Assembly (NCBI RefSeq): GCF_003473485.1
Contig: NC_053043.1
Coordinates: forward strand, 13,464,001-13,528,000
DNA: 64,000 nucleotides
Direction of reading: 5' to 3'
Source: Medicago truncatula
Lineage: Eukaryota; Streptophyta; Magnoliopsida; Fabales; Fabaceae
The position numbers and the translations under genes are program-made. Shown one piece after another: positions 1-11,973 of this stretch (its first letter is position 1; every line of letters starts with the position of its first letter). A model generated the notes under the pieces. The model saw nothing but the letters and a program-made list of their open reading frames with translations. It was not told where the DNA came from and did not search any database.

Positions 1-1356
1 CACAAGCCTCTCTTGCTAGCTCTAAATAATAAATATGTTCATAGTAGTACTTTTTTTTTTAAACTTGTTCATAGTAGTACTATTCTAACTTTTTAATAAT
101 TTTGTTAGATAATCATATTTGTTAGGGGAAAAAAGTAGTGCAAATTGAAACTAGTGAGTGTATAACCAGATCCTATTTGTTTGGTATTTAAACAAAGTGT
201 TCATGACACAGATTGCATTTTGTGATTGGAAGGCTTGTAAATGAGCCGTACAAAATGTTAGGACAATGACATGCAATTTGAAAACTCTAATGGATAAAAC
301 AATATTAGGTGGGATCCAACATTTAGAACAATTTACAGGTTTAAAATAAATTGAATTGTAGCTTGTTTACTTAAAATAGTGTTTTAGATTAGTTTATTAT
401 TTGGTAACTCTTGATAATTTTTTTTTTTATTTCTTTACAAATAAGACAGGAAGAAGTAGAAAAGCTTATTAGGTAAGCACTTTCCTTTTCTATAAAAAAA
501 AAAAAGTTAGATAGATAAAGTATTTTAAAAATATATCAATTATTAAAGAGATAAAATATAAAAACCAAGAGCAAATTGGATTGTCCAATACCTTAGCAAT
601 TAGCATGCATAACATATGCATAAAAAATTGGATGAATTTTTGTGTGTTGCAAATTCATTGGTGGCTATTTTTTGTCCCTCTCACTCTTATTCATTTTTCC
701 ACCTCAGAATAACACTTTATGGAGGTTTAGATAAGAATATTCAACTCTAGAGAATAGTAGCAACCACCTACATTGCTTTGCCCCAAGGTTGAAGCAGAGA
801 ATTCATTCTATTTCTAATATTTAACAATTTTGATTCCTTTTCTTTTACCTTGGATTTCTTCTCTTCCTTGTTTAGTAAGTCTTGTTCATCAAGCATGCAT
901 CTTTTACCAGATCATATGGTTCAACTTTGTGTTCTCCTTTCCTTTCTAGAGGGATATAGTCATAAAGAAAACATCATGATTAGAAATGAATATAACCATA
1001 TGACACAATTAAAAGTTTTTTCAAATTTGTAGAGAGGCCATTTTAAAGAATCTTTACTATTTACATACAAATTGCAGGGTAAGTCAACGGTTGAGATTTG
1101 ACTGGATCGAATGAATGATTGAAAAGGATCTGAGTTTACAGCAACAGTTTAATCTGCCATGTGTATTAGACGTTCATTATAAAATTATTTGTAAGTCTTT
1201 GATTAAAAGTTTAAGATGTTAGAATGATTGGTGAGTGAAAACATGTACATTTATGCAAAAACTACTTTACCATTTTATGTTAATATACTTGTGAGTAAAA
1301 TAACTGAATTAACTGAAAGACACACTCAACTTTGTGAGTGAAAGTGTCATCATGTA
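1..1356. other. Intergenic, no gene seen
   Basis: AT-rich plant intergenic DNA with homopolymer runs. A short direct repeat containing tgttcatagtagtact occurs near positions 35-50 and 67-82. No protein-like frame, tRNA or clear mobile element was recognised. The last few hundred bases before the first gene resemble the DNA upstream of the second gene (about 4200-4640), so part of this stretch belongs to the tandem duplication. Confidence 0.6.
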
Positions 1357-1469
1357 CACGTGTTTGCTTTGTCATAAAACATTAGCACTATCTTTTTCTT
1401 CATCACTCATAAGTCATAAACTTATGGTGCTAATTAACAATAGCTCTTGTGTTACAACTTAGTATAAAA
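1357..1469 (+). promoter_or_regulatory. Predicted promoter elements of first DUF1218 gene (G-box and TATA)
   Basis: A palindromic CACGTG (G-box) lies at 1357-1362 and a TATAAAA box at 1463-1469, about 175 bases before the start codon. The surrounding block is well conserved upstream of the tandem paralogue. There the G-box position reads aacgta and the TATA position reads TATAGAT. Function is inferred from sequence only; G-boxes are typical bZIP/bHLH sites. Confidence 0.4.
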
Positions 1470-1644
1470 TCTCAAACAGTAGGAATCTTTGGCCTTTAAG
1501 CAACCTTTGCTCCAAGCAATTCTAGAATAGAACTCTTCTTTCTTTTTCATATTCATATTCATATTCATATCATTAGAATAAAACTTTCATTCTCTCTTCT
1601 TCTTTTCTCCCTTAGGAATTGTCTCTCTTGAAGGGTCATAGAGA

Positions 1645-2947
1645 ATGGCAGTTACACATGCAGACCTTGAACCAAAAAGAAGTAAAACAGATTTGAGTAG
1701 CAAAACAGGAGCTTTTCTTATGGTTTTCACAATTCTATTAGGCTTACTTTGCTTCATCCTGTGTCTCATAGCCGAAGCCACACGTTCCGAGGTACAATTT
1801 TTTTTAATAACGATGTCTTTTTATATGCAAATGTTAGTAATTAAGTTGTTAGGGGGAAGCGAAAATTTGTTAATACTCTTTCCGCGTCCCAACCAATACT
1901 ATTGGGATAAACTTTCAATCCGGTCCATGTCGCTTCAATTCGTTAAATAAAAAAACTAACAATTAGTAGTTACATACCACCAAGAGGGTAAGGATGTGCA
2001 TGAAATTTTCATGAAGTTTAATGTAATTTGGTGGGGTTGATATGATAGGTGACATGGATGAATACAAATGGAAAAGAAAAGGGAACTAAATCTGAATGTG
2101 TATACAATAGTAATGGGAAAGTGCCTTTGTTATGTGCTGCTTCTGCTTTTGTTGGACTAGCAATTGCTTTGGTTATGGAGCATACTTACATGTTGATAGC
2201 AGTGAGTAAATCATCACCTTCTTTAATTAATTGGGATCCTGATTCTCCTTCTGCTAAATCCTTAACATGGTTGGCTGGTTTTTTCTTCATTGCAACTTGG
2301 TAAGACAAATATATATTTTAGTTCCTTTGTTCCTTCATTTATTACAAAAAAAAAAAAAAAAAAAAAAAATCGAGTCCATCTGAACATGTCACTAACACTA
2401 ACATGTCGATATTGGTAACAATCTAAAAGAAATAAAAGCGATTAAATATTACGTGTGTGTTGAAGTCGTGTTAATCGTGTCAGACATTAGTACACTTTCA
2501 ATCGATGCTACGTAGAATTTAACATTTTTTTTTTTTTTTTTATGTTGTAGGATTTGTTTCGCAGTTGCGGAGATTTTGTTATTGGCAGGACTTAGTGTAG
2601 AATCAGGCCATTTAAAAAATTGGACTAAGCCAAGAACAAATTGCTACACCATCAGAGAAGGTTTGTTCTCAGCTGCAGGAGTGTTTGCTTTAACAACAGT
2701 TTTCCTAGCTGCTGGTTTATACCTAACAGCACTTCGTGCACAAAGAATGTCTGAGGAGCTTGCAATTGTTAGAAGAGAGGTTCTTGAAGCTTCTACCTTT
2801 TATGCTTCTCCACCAAGATCACCTCAAAGTCAAAGACATATTTCAACTGTTGCAAGAGAGAACCCTACAACAATTGAGAGTCAAAATGATAATTTATTAT
2901 TATCTGTGTTTCCAACTCCTTTTAATAAAACTTATACCTTTGTATAA
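1645..2947 (+). CDS. DUF1218 family membrane protein, copy 1
   Basis: Three exons with GT-AG junctions and a continuous frame: 1645-1791, 2049-2299 and 2551-2947, giving 264 residues. The start is the ATG of MAVTHADLEP, the same context as in the tandem copy. Visible parts: a hydrophobic segment at residues 22-42 (GAFLMVFTILLGLLCFILCL), a second after VPLLCAASAFVGLAIAL, a third at GFFFIATWICFAVAEILLL, and a fourth at AAGVFALTTVFLAAGLYL, so about four membrane spans. Paired cysteines occur in the loops (SECVY, RTNCYT). The hydrophilic tail contains SPPRSPQSQ. This matches the plant DUF1218 family, whose studied members (MWL1/2, VCC in Arabidopsis) affect secondary-wall lignin and vein patterning. 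The exact role of this copy is unknown. Its tail is longer than the neighbour's and ends in TYTFV. Confidence 0.9.
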
Positions 2948-2951
2948 ATTT

Positions 2952-3000
2952 GTATAGTTTGATCCTTTGGTTTGGTCAAATGGGCCAAATTTTTAAGGTA
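2952..3000 (+). promoter_or_regulatory. 3' UTR block conserved between the DUF1218 copies
   Basis: Directly after the stop codon a block containing gtatagtttgatcctttggt is nearly identical to 6086-6134 behind copy 2, although the introns have diverged. It may be recent duplicate sequence or a conserved 3' UTR signal. Confidence 0.4.
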
Positions 3001-3044
3001 CGTGGAAAGTGGAGTGTGACAACATTACATATAGAACTTTAGAG

Positions 3045-3113
3045 ATAGGGATTCAAACTTCTGACCTTGCATATATCATGCATTGTCCCTACCAACTGAG
3101 CTAAGCTCACGAG
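3045..3113 (-). mobile_element. tRNA-derived SINE fragment
   Basis: Read on the minus strand the segment begins gtgagcttagctcagttggt, a good pol III box A, followed by a degenerate box B (aagtttgaatccc). It matches the tRNA-like head of the SINEs at 18704 and 10545 in this window. No full tail or target duplication was resolved. Confidence 0.6.
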
Positions 3114-4645
3114 AATGATTCATTTGATTGCTTGTGTATATAAATAGTGATTATTATTGTAAAGAAAAAACTTGTGATTTTAAATCGGGTTGGTCCAAAG
3201 ACAATATAAATTTAGTGCTAATAGAACTAACCCATGACTTGTTTTTACCACGTTAAACCTTCATTATGAGATCTCCAATCACAATAGTTGGATTTCTATC
3301 ACTTGTTAATTTCAGATGGTCTGTGTTCAAAGAATATCTATCAAAACGTCTCTAAGTCAATTGATCTCTTTCTTCAAAAAAAAAAAAAAAAAATTGATCT
3401 CGCAAACTTGTTCTCTATAATAAATCTATACATGTCTTTTAGCTAACTAAGCAACAATATTCACATCATTGTGTTAATAATAGCTGGAATATTCTCTATA
3501 AATAACTTCGGTGAATTAGAGAGTTATTCTCATTACCTCATGTCATATTCACATCATTGTATTATTTTGATATAGAATGACTCATCCACTCTAGGAAATA
3601 TCTCATATAGAAATAGAAAATATTTTCCTCCCTCAAATTAGTTACTTTAATTCAGTATTTCTTCTTAAATGACATTTGAAAGTGAGTGTGTGTATGTGTG
3701 TATATAAATCATATATCTTTTACGCGCGACTGTATAGACTAATCGATCGAGTCATATAGGAACTCAATGAGTGACAAAGTTGTCCCTCAAGGAATTTAAC
3801 ACCATTTAATTTCTAAGATTGGATTTGAACTCAGGATCGCTGGTTAAATTAGAAGATAACCCTTACCATATATCATTTAATATTGAGGTCGGGGGAGGGC
3901 CACACAATCCGACCTAACCCATTCTTTGTACACAACTTGTGAAGAGCTTATGCATTGTTCAGTTTGAAATCAAATTTGACCAACTGTATTGGTCTTGCAA
4001 AAGGATTAGAGTTTAGAGCAACAACTTGAATTCTCTACGGTTGTCCATCATTAAGTCAAATCTCAGTTGTCTGATTTAAATTGTAGCTCAATCAAATCAT
4101 CAAGATTATTCAAGTTAATCCCTCATATGCATTATACAACTAATTGTAAATCTATGGTCGAATGTTAAAGATATTGGGATTATTAGTTCGTGTCCATGCA
4201 TGATGCACATATATAGTTGTACTTGTACTATCTTATGCAAAAACTACTTTACCTTTTTTTTTGTTAATACTTGGGATTAGAAAAACAGAATTAATTGAAA
4301 GGCACACTCAACTTTATGAGTGAAAAGTTATAATGTAAACGTATTTGCTTTGTCATAAAACATTGGCACTATCTTTTTCTTCATCACTCATAAGTCATAA
4401 CTTCACAAAGATAACCTTATGGTGCTAATTAACAATATCCCTTGTGGTATTCCTAGTATAGATTTTCACACGGTTGGAATCTTTGGCCTTAAGCAACCTT
4501 TGCTCCAAGCAATTCAAGAACTCTTCCTTTTTTGTCATATTTATACCATTACAACTATGTTTCATTCTCTCTTCTTCCTTTCTCCCTTAGAAATTGTCTC
4601 TCTCTTGTGTGAGCTCCCAAAAGAAAAGGGTCTTATATTGAGAGA
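3114..4645. other. Intergenic between DUF1218 copies
   Basis: No coding potential recognised. The right part (about 4200-4640) is the duplicated promoter region of the DUF1218 genes, sharing blocks such as catcactcataagtcataa and aatctttggcct with 1370-1510. The left part is AT-rich unique DNA with a tRNA-like, probably SINE-derived, scrap near 3790-3870. Confidence 0.5.
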
Positions 4646-6082
4646 ATGGCTGTTACACATGCAGACCTTGAACCAAAAAGTAAAACAGATTTGAGTAGTA
4701 AAACAGTAGTTTTTCTTGTTATCACAATTATATTAGGCTTATTCACTTTCATCCTATGTCTCAAAGCTGAAGTTACACGTTCTCAGGTACAATTTTTTAT
4801 TATGTTTTTTCTACAAACAAATGTTAGTGGTTAATTTATTAAGAGAAGAGAAATTTTTAATTAGCAACTCGAACCCTAGACTAGCGTCTAAATACTCCGC
4901 ATTCCAACTCATACTACTGAACTACACTTTAAGGGACAATTTTTTTTTTCCTTCTATTTATCATGTTTACAAATTAAAAAAAAAAAAAAAAACACGATCA
5001 ACTGAAATTCAGCGTTTGTCGTTTCGATTAGTTAAATTAAAAAAACAAATAAATAATAAATAGTAGTTACCATACCTCCAAAATGGTAGGAAGGGAGGTG
5101 CAATAAATTTTCATGAAGTTTAATATAATTTGGTGATGATGATATAATAGGTGACATGGATTATGAATAAAGATGGAAAAGATAAGGGAGATAAATATGA
5201 ATGTGCTTACAATGGTAACGGTAAAGTACCTTTGCTATGTTCTGCTTGTGCCTTTGTTGGACTAGCAATTGCCTTGGTTATGGAGCATATTTACATGTTG
5301 ATAGCAGTGAGTAAATCACCACCTTCTTTACTTGATTGGGATAATGATTCTTCTTCTGTCAAGTCCTTAATATCCTTGGCTGGTTTTTTCTACATTACAA
5401 CTTGGTAAGAGAAACATATTTTGATCTTTATTTCTTGAGAGTGTTTTTACTAGTGCTGAATAGATATATCTGAGATAGAGTATAAGAAGAATTTCTGGGA
5501 CAAAATATAGAAACTCTTAGAAAAAGAGGATAAAAGCGCTGCCTTCTTCATTGCCAAAATTTATGAACTTAACTTAAGAATTACGGAAACAAATACTATA
5601 CACGATACTAACTGTAATATGTCGACATTGGTAGTAGTTTTAAATACTAAAAAGTACGTACTTGTGTCATTTCGTGTGACATCAACACGTGTTGGAGACT
5701 AAACACACGTTCAATTTATTAAATATAACTTTTTGTATATTGTAGGATTTGTTTCGCAGTTGCGGAGATTTTGTTATTGGCAGGACTTAGTGTAGAATCA
5801 GGCCATTTAAAAAATTGGACTAAGCCAAGAACAAATTGCTACGCCATCAGAGAAGGTTTGTTCTCAGCAGCTGGAGTGTTTGCTTTAACAACAGTTTTCA
5901 TAGCTGCTGGATTATACCTAACAATACTTCGTGCACAAAGAATGTCAGAGGTGGTAGCAACTGTTGGAAGAGAGGTTCTAGAAGCTTCTAATTTCTTTGC
6001 TTTTCCACCAAGATCACCTCAAAGGCATATCACAACTGTTGCAAGGGAGAACCCTAAAACAATAGAGTCAATAAATTTGTAG
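4646..6082 (+). CDS. DUF1218 family membrane protein, copy 2
   Basis: Tandem paralogue of the gene 3 kb upstream, with the same three-exon plan and phases: 4646-4786, 5151-5404 and 5746-6082, 243 residues. It starts MAVTHADLEPKSKTDLSSK and keeps the four hydrophobic segments and the loop cysteines. Exon 3 is close to identical to copy 1 at its start (ICFAVAEILLLAGLSVESGH). The protein is shorter: a two-residue deletion near residue 12 and a tail ending TIESINL instead of the extended C terminus of copy 1. Family knowledge points to a membrane protein of the secretory system or plasma membrane with a wall or vascular role; this is not shown by the sequence. Frame and splice sites are intact, so it is probably functional. 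Confidence 0.88.
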
Positions 6083-6538
6083 AGAGTATAGTTTGATCCT
6101 TTGGTTTGGTCAAATGGATCGAATTTTTAAGGTATAGTAAAGTGGCTAAATTATAGAATCAAAATTCTTTTGATTGTGGATAAACATATGATATGGATGT
6201 GGTCCAAATTATGGACACTAGTTAGAAATATGACCTTTTGGTTTGTATTCTAACGAATTCAATATAAGAGTTTTTAAGGTGCTAGAAGAATAATTGTGTA
6301 CGATCATTTAGTATATCTCTAAAATTGATCCATTTAAGTTGGTATGGTAGTGTTGACTTGTGATCTTAAAGTGTGCTTCTCTTTAAGTATCATGTTCGAT
6401 TCTCTTTGAAACCAATTTTGATAGACTAGTTTAACTTCATAAAAAAAAGTATAGCTCTAAAATTCATAATCAAACAATTGTTTAGAATCAATTCAAAATC
6501 AAACTTCTTCAAATGAAAAATGGAGCCAATTCAAGGCA

Positions 6539-6850
6539 ATGAAAGGACCACAAGTTTCGTCTTCATCCCTCAAACACATAAGAGAGACATTCAATGTTAC
6601 ACTAAACCTATCAGTTGCTAGTGTACTCTACATACTTGGTACAATTGCTGATGCAGGACAAAGTTTAGTTATAATCAAAATGTCCCTACAATCAGATAGT
6701 CATGATTTAAGTACAATATTTTTGGAATTGTTGTATAAAAATCTAAATATGCTTTTTAGGTCGTTCAATTGGACGTCCACAATGTGGAATCTATTTTCGC
6801 TGATGTATGGTCCAAAAACTTGTGCATGTCTTCAACTTTCCGGTAAATGA
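6539..6850 (+). other. Unresolved open frame downstream of DUF1218 pair
   Basis: A 103-codon ATG frame with a hydrophobic stretch (LSVASVLYILGTIADAGQSL). An overlapping frame reads VVQLDVHNVESIFADVW, which also looks protein-like. Neither is recognised and no splice structure links them. It could be a gene or transposon scrap, or chance. The stretch 6083-6868 is otherwise AT-rich with a possible SINE-like box B near 6405. Confidence 0.15.
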
Positions 6851-6868
6851 ACAATTTTAAACATGGTA

Positions 6869-7110
6869 CTCCCTCCATCCCATATTATGCCACCTAGTTG
6901 ATTTTGTCATGTATGCCAATGAACAATTTTAAACATAAATATCTTTAATAATTTATTAAAAAAATTCTGAAAATTTGATATTTTAAAAATATTTACCGAG
7001 ACAAATCCAACATTTTATATGCTATATTGTATATATACTAGTAGGAAAATAGAGTTGAAGTGAACAATAGACTTTTTTAAATTAAATCATTTAAAATGGG
7101 ACGGAGGGAG
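6869..7110. mobile_element. Stowaway-like MITE
   Basis: Terminal inverted repeats CTCCCTCCATCCCA at the left and tgggacggagggag at the right, flanked on both sides by the dinucleotide TA (6867-6868 and 7111-7112), which fits a Tc1/mariner-type target duplication. The interior has no coding capacity. Length about 242 bases. Confidence 0.8.
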
Positions 7111-7173
7111 TAGTATAATTTATGTGTAGAAATTGGGTTTAATTGACTATTACTAAATTTTTCCTTGTTTATA

Positions 7174-7431
7174 CTCCCCCCGTCCCTCAATAGATGATCT
7201 AGTTGACAATATACATTATTGACTTAACATTCTTTAACCATATTTTTCTACTAATTTACAAAGATAAATAATATCATGTAAGCTGTTGTTGGATTCGTCT
7301 CGATAAATATCTTTAAAATATTAAATTTTCATATTTTTTTTTAGTAGAGAATTGAAGATATAAAAAATAAAACGTATGCATTGGTACATGTATCAGAGTC
7401 AACTAAGTCATCTAATGTGGAACAGAAGGAG
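7174..7431. mobile_element. Second Stowaway-like MITE
   Basis: Begins CTCCCCCCGTCCCTCA and ends tgtggaacagaaggag, with TA on each side (7172-7173 and 7432-7433). The interior shares motifs with the element at 6869 (ttcgtctcgataaatatcttt). The ends are more decayed than the first copy, suggesting an older insertion. Confidence 0.65.
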
Positions 7432-7520
7432 TAGATACATTCAGCATATTTATGTGATGCGGAATTGGCAATCTCAAGCAAGTTTTCAACCTTTTCAAGA
7501 TGAGATCTCAATGCATACAT

Positions 7521-8035
7521 ACCAATTCACGAAATTGGTCATACCTCTTTTAAATGGAACAAAATCGTCCCTAAACTATATGTTTTTTGCAGTTTTAGTC
7601 CTATCTCCCTATTTCCAACTCCAGAAACGCACAGAAATGACAGTTTTAGTCTAACCATATGCTTAACCATGAAATAAACAAGGAATAAATCATGTGGGTA
7701 CGAGGAATCTACTTTGTTCAGCACACAAACCAAGAAAAACCCTAATTTCTAAGACATGTTTCAGGTATGTAACATGTCTCGGAAATTAGGTTAGTGTGCT
7801 GAATAAAGTAGATTCCTTGTATCCACATGTTTTATTCTTTGTTTATTTCATGGTTGAGCATAGGTGGTTGGATTAAAACTGTCATTTCTATGCGTTTATG
7901 GAGTTGGAAATAGGGAGATATGACTAAAACTGCAAAAAATATATAGTTTAAGGACAATTTTGTTCGATTTAAAAGAAATAGACCATTTTCGTGAGTTGGT
8001 CAAAATGGTAGGACTAAAATTGCAATTAAGCCTAA
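7521..8035. mobile_element. Foldback (long inverted repeat) element
   Basis: The two halves are reverse complements over about 230 bases each, meeting at a short hairpin apex around 7751-7779 (agacatgtt ... aacatgtct). The right end continues another 35 bases (ggactaaaattgcaattaag) with no left partner, so the left terminus seems lost. No open frame belongs to it. It resembles the long-TIR MITE families common in legume genomes. Confidence 0.75.
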
Positions 8036-8383
8036 TAAAAAAATATATTACAAACAAAAAAGTATCATTGGTTTGAAAATGGATATTCTTGGAACACACA
8101 TCATCTCCCATTTAACTCTTGGATTGGATGGTTAAGATTATTGAAGAAGAGTAAAGGGTCCATATAAATAACCACCCTAAACCATAACCCGTTTCATCAA
8201 GTCGGCATAATCCAACAACAACGAAACGACGCACCGAATCACATTATTACCACATTAAACGCACCTTCCATATTCATATTCCGGGTCAACCCGATCCACA
8301 CAAATTCAGATCCATAACCACCTTTACAACCCCACACCCCACTACTATACACCTATTTAAATTTCCTCCAACCATCATTGTTT

Positions 8384-8399
8384 TCTCTCTCTCTCTCTT
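8384..8399. repeat. CT microsatellite in importin 5' UTR region
   Basis: A (CT)n run about 100 bases before the importin-alpha start codon, in a pyrimidine-rich leader typical of plant housekeeping genes. Confidence 0.6.
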
Positions 8400-8493
8400 A
8401 ATTCTCAATCGAAAATTAGGGTTTTTAATTTTCAGTTCCCAAATCGCATTTTCACCTTCGATTGGTGTTGCCACCTAGCCCTACTTCGAAACG

Positions 8494-11400
8494 ATGTCGC
8501 TCAGACCCAATGCAAGAACAGAGGTTCGTCGCAACCGTTACAAAGTTGCCGTCGATGCCGATGAAGGTCGCCGGAGAAGAGAGGATAACATGGTCGAGAT
8601 CCGTAAAAGTAAGCGTGAAGAAAGTCTCTTGAAGAAACGTCGTGAAGGTCTTCAAAATCAACCGCAGTTTACTCCTCTTCAATCTTCCTCCATTGTCGAG
8701 AAAAAGGTAACTATCGATCGTTGATTTGGGATTTTGAGTTTGTATGTTTTTGATTCTGTGATTGTGATTTTGTGTTTTGATTTGATTTGGGTGTTGTTTT
8801 GTGATGTTAGGGTTTTTTATAGTTAGTTAAAAAACGGTTTTGACGGTTATATATGATGTTTGTTGCAGTTGGAGAGTCTTCCTGCAATGGTTGCTGGTGT
8901 TTGGTCAGATGATAATAATCAACAACTTGAAGCAACTACGCAATTTCGGAAGCTTCTTTCCATAGGTAATTGTTGATTTTCATTGATGTTTTTAATTTGT
9001 TGTGATTCATAGTGTTGAAGTGTTGATTTTATGTTTTTAATTATCGTTAAAGTCTTGTGGTTCTGAGTGCTAAATTGTTGGTTTTTTGCTTTGTAGAGCG
9101 AAGCCCTCCGATTGAGGAAGTTATTCAATCTGGTGTTGTTCCCCGCTTTGTTCAGTTTCTAGTTCGGGAGGATTTTCCCCAACTTCAGGTTTGAAATTTG
9201 TTTGTTATTTTTTTAAATTTTATGCATTGTAGTTGTAATTTGTTGTTTTGTTTGGTTGTTTATTTGTGTGATTTGTTGTATGTCTAGTTTGAGGCTGCTT
9301 GGGCTCTTACAAACATAGCATCCGGAACTTCTGAGAATACTAAGGTGGTAATTGATCATGGGGCAGTGCCGATATTTGTGAAGCTACTTAGTTCTCCAAG
9401 TGATGATGTTCGGGAGCAGGTATGTTGATACTGAATTGTGATAGTGTTTTCATGATTTTTTGCTGAACTATGTGGAATCTAAGCACTGAAACTCTGTAAT
9501 TGTAGGCTGTGTGGGCATTGGGAAATGTTGCTGGTGATTCACCTAGGTGCCGCGATCTTGTTCTTAGCCATGGTGCCCTGATCCCGCTGTTAACCCAGTT
9601 GAATGAGCAGGCAAAGCTTTCAATGCTGAGAAATGCCACATGGACTCTGTCAAACTTTTGCAGGGGCAAGCCACAACCTCCATTTGATCAGGTAGTTGTT
9701 GTTTTTTGTAATAAATCATAACTGAACATGCAAACGGGCCTTCTTTTGTGTATTAATAATAATTGAACTTTGATGGACAGGTGAGGCCAGCACTTCCGGC
9801 TCTTGAGCGTTTGGTTTTTTCAAATGATGAAGAAGTCCTGACAGATGCATGCTGGGCACTCTCTTATCTTTCTGATGGAACAAATGACAAAATCCAAGCG
9901 GTGATTGAGGCAGGTGTATGTGGCAGACTAGTGCAGCTCCTTCTGTGAGTAACGATTCATCTATTCTTATTTGACCAGTGATCTTTTGCAGTTATTGATT
10001 GTTTTGACTCTAAATTTATATGCATGTGTTGTAGGCACCCATCTCCTTCAGTGCTGATCCCTGCACTTCGCACGGTGGGAAATATTGTTACGGGAGATGA
10101 TGCACAGACTCAGGTAATGTCATGATGGCTTGTGAATTGTTTAACACTTGGTCGCTACCTAATTATTTCTAATTAAATTTAACTTTTACCAAGTGAAGTA
10201 CTTTAATTAGTGTTGCAAGTAATTTTAGTAAACAAATTAAAATTTGAAATAAATGACTTGAAATAAAGTACTGATTTAGTGTTGTGTTGGTAATTTTGGT
10301 GAACAAATTAAAATTTGAAATAATATAAACTTGAAATTATTGATAGTTAAATTTTGCAAGTCTAATTTGATTTAGGGAAAACACCAAAATGCTAAAGTAT
10401 GTGGTTGTTGAAGCTTGATTGATAACTTTCAAAACATTATCCTACTGATCATGTTTTTTTAGGGGGTTGGGAAATTTTTGCCTGGGAAGTATGTAACCAT
10501 ACACTTGGTAGTCATTGCTGTTGATCCCTACTATTATTTCTTTGGTCAAGTATCCTAATGGCTGGCTAGAAATTCACCCCTTGAGATGAGTAAGTGGGGA
10601 ACCCCGGCCCCTGCATATTGCGTTGTCCCTGCCAATGAGTTATGGTCACGGGGACAGTGATCACTACTATTTATTACCATTAATCTAGTTTCTTCTCACG
10701 TTTGTTTTGTCATCTCATGCATCACCTTTGAGAGTTATCTGATTTTGTTGGGACTCTTTTTGTCAGGCTATTATTGGTCATGGTTCACTCCCATGTCTTT
10801 TGAGCCTGTTGACCCATAATCACAAGAAAAGTATTAAGAAAGAAGCTTGCTGGACTATATCAAACATTACAGCTGGAAACAAAGAGCAGATACAGGTAAC
10901 CTGCAAATCCCATGTTTATAATAACTCAATTGATGTTAAATATCATGTCTAATTAAATGCAATGTTAATATCTTATTGTTTATGCTTTTATTCAATTTTG
11001 ATGTTTTTGGGTATCACATGCTGTTTAACATGGAGATCTGGTGCAATAACAGCCATTGTAGTCTTGTAGATATATTTAGTTCCCAGGTTATACACCAATT
11101 AGAGTAATTGTTGGTTTGTTAGGTGACTAAGCCCTTATTTTCCATGCTGTTGTAAAAACATTATCGAAGGGAATTAATTGTATTACTTGACTATTTTTTT
11201 AAGAATAGACAGGTGTGATACCATTTCAATTACATACATCAATAATTACTTGACTATTGCCATTTTGTTTTCTGTTTGGGGTCTTGAATTTTGTTTTCAT
11301 TTTATATTGAAGTGTGGTTTTTAGTTAGCTTATTTTCTAAAAAAGGCATTCTGAACCATTTATGTATGATGTAGGCTGTTATTGAAGCCGGACTGATTGC

Positions 11401-11973
11401 TCCTCTGGTCAATCTTCTTCAAAATGCCGAATTTGACATTAAAAAAGAAGCTGCATGGGCACTCTCCAATGCTACATCTGGCGGTACCCATGAGCAAATC
11501 AAGTATGTGAAGTGATTTTTAATATTTATTTTTTGGCGCTGCTTCATGCCGGAAAAATTAAGATTTTAGGTGATAACTTACCAAATATTTTTGTTACAAG
11601 GTACTTGGTGAGCCAGGGTTGCATTAAGCCTCTGTGTGATCTTCTTGTTTGCCCCGATCCAAGAATTGTTACCGTCTGTTTAGAAGGTCTTGAGAATATT
11701 CTGAAGATTGGAGAAGCAGAGAAAAGCTTTGGTAACGCGGGAGATGTCAACTTGTATGCTCAGATGATAGATGAGGCGGAGGGATTGGAAAAGATTGAGA
11801 ACCTGCAGAGTCATGACAACAATGAAATTTACGAGAAGGCTGTTAAAATTCTCGAGACATATTGGTTGGAAGATGAAGACGAGACACTACCACCAGGCGA
11901 TGGTTCTCAACCTGGTTTTAATTTTGGAGGCAATGACCTTCCGGTCCCATCTGGTGGATTTAACTTCGGTTAA
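8494..11973 (+). CDS. Importin subunit alpha
   Basis: Nuclear import adaptor that binds classical nuclear localisation signals and docks to importin beta. Ten exons close in one frame: 8494-8706, 8869-8965, 9097-9188, 9288-9419, 9506-9691, 9781-9944, 10035-10113, 10767-10895, 11375-11502 and 11601-11973, totalling 530 residues, the normal family length. Residues 1-60 form the basic importin-beta-binding domain ([27 protein letters not shown]). Armadillo repeats follow, with the Trp/Asn ladder visible in [53 protein letters not shown] and [11 protein letters not shown]. The acidic C-terminal arm is followed by a Gly/Phe tail ending GGFNFG. Start choice: first ATG, with the usual MSLRPNA N terminus of plant importins. 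All key segments are present; the gene looks intact. Confidence 0.97.
10545..10656 (-). mobile_element. SINE in importin-alpha intron 7
   Basis: On the minus strand the segment carries ggcagggacaacgcaatatg and gccggggttccccacttact, then ggtgaatttctagccagcc. This is the conserved body of the plant Au/TU-type SINE common in legumes. It lies antisense to the gene, inside the intron between exons 7 and 8. Ends and target duplication were not resolved. Confidence 0.65.
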
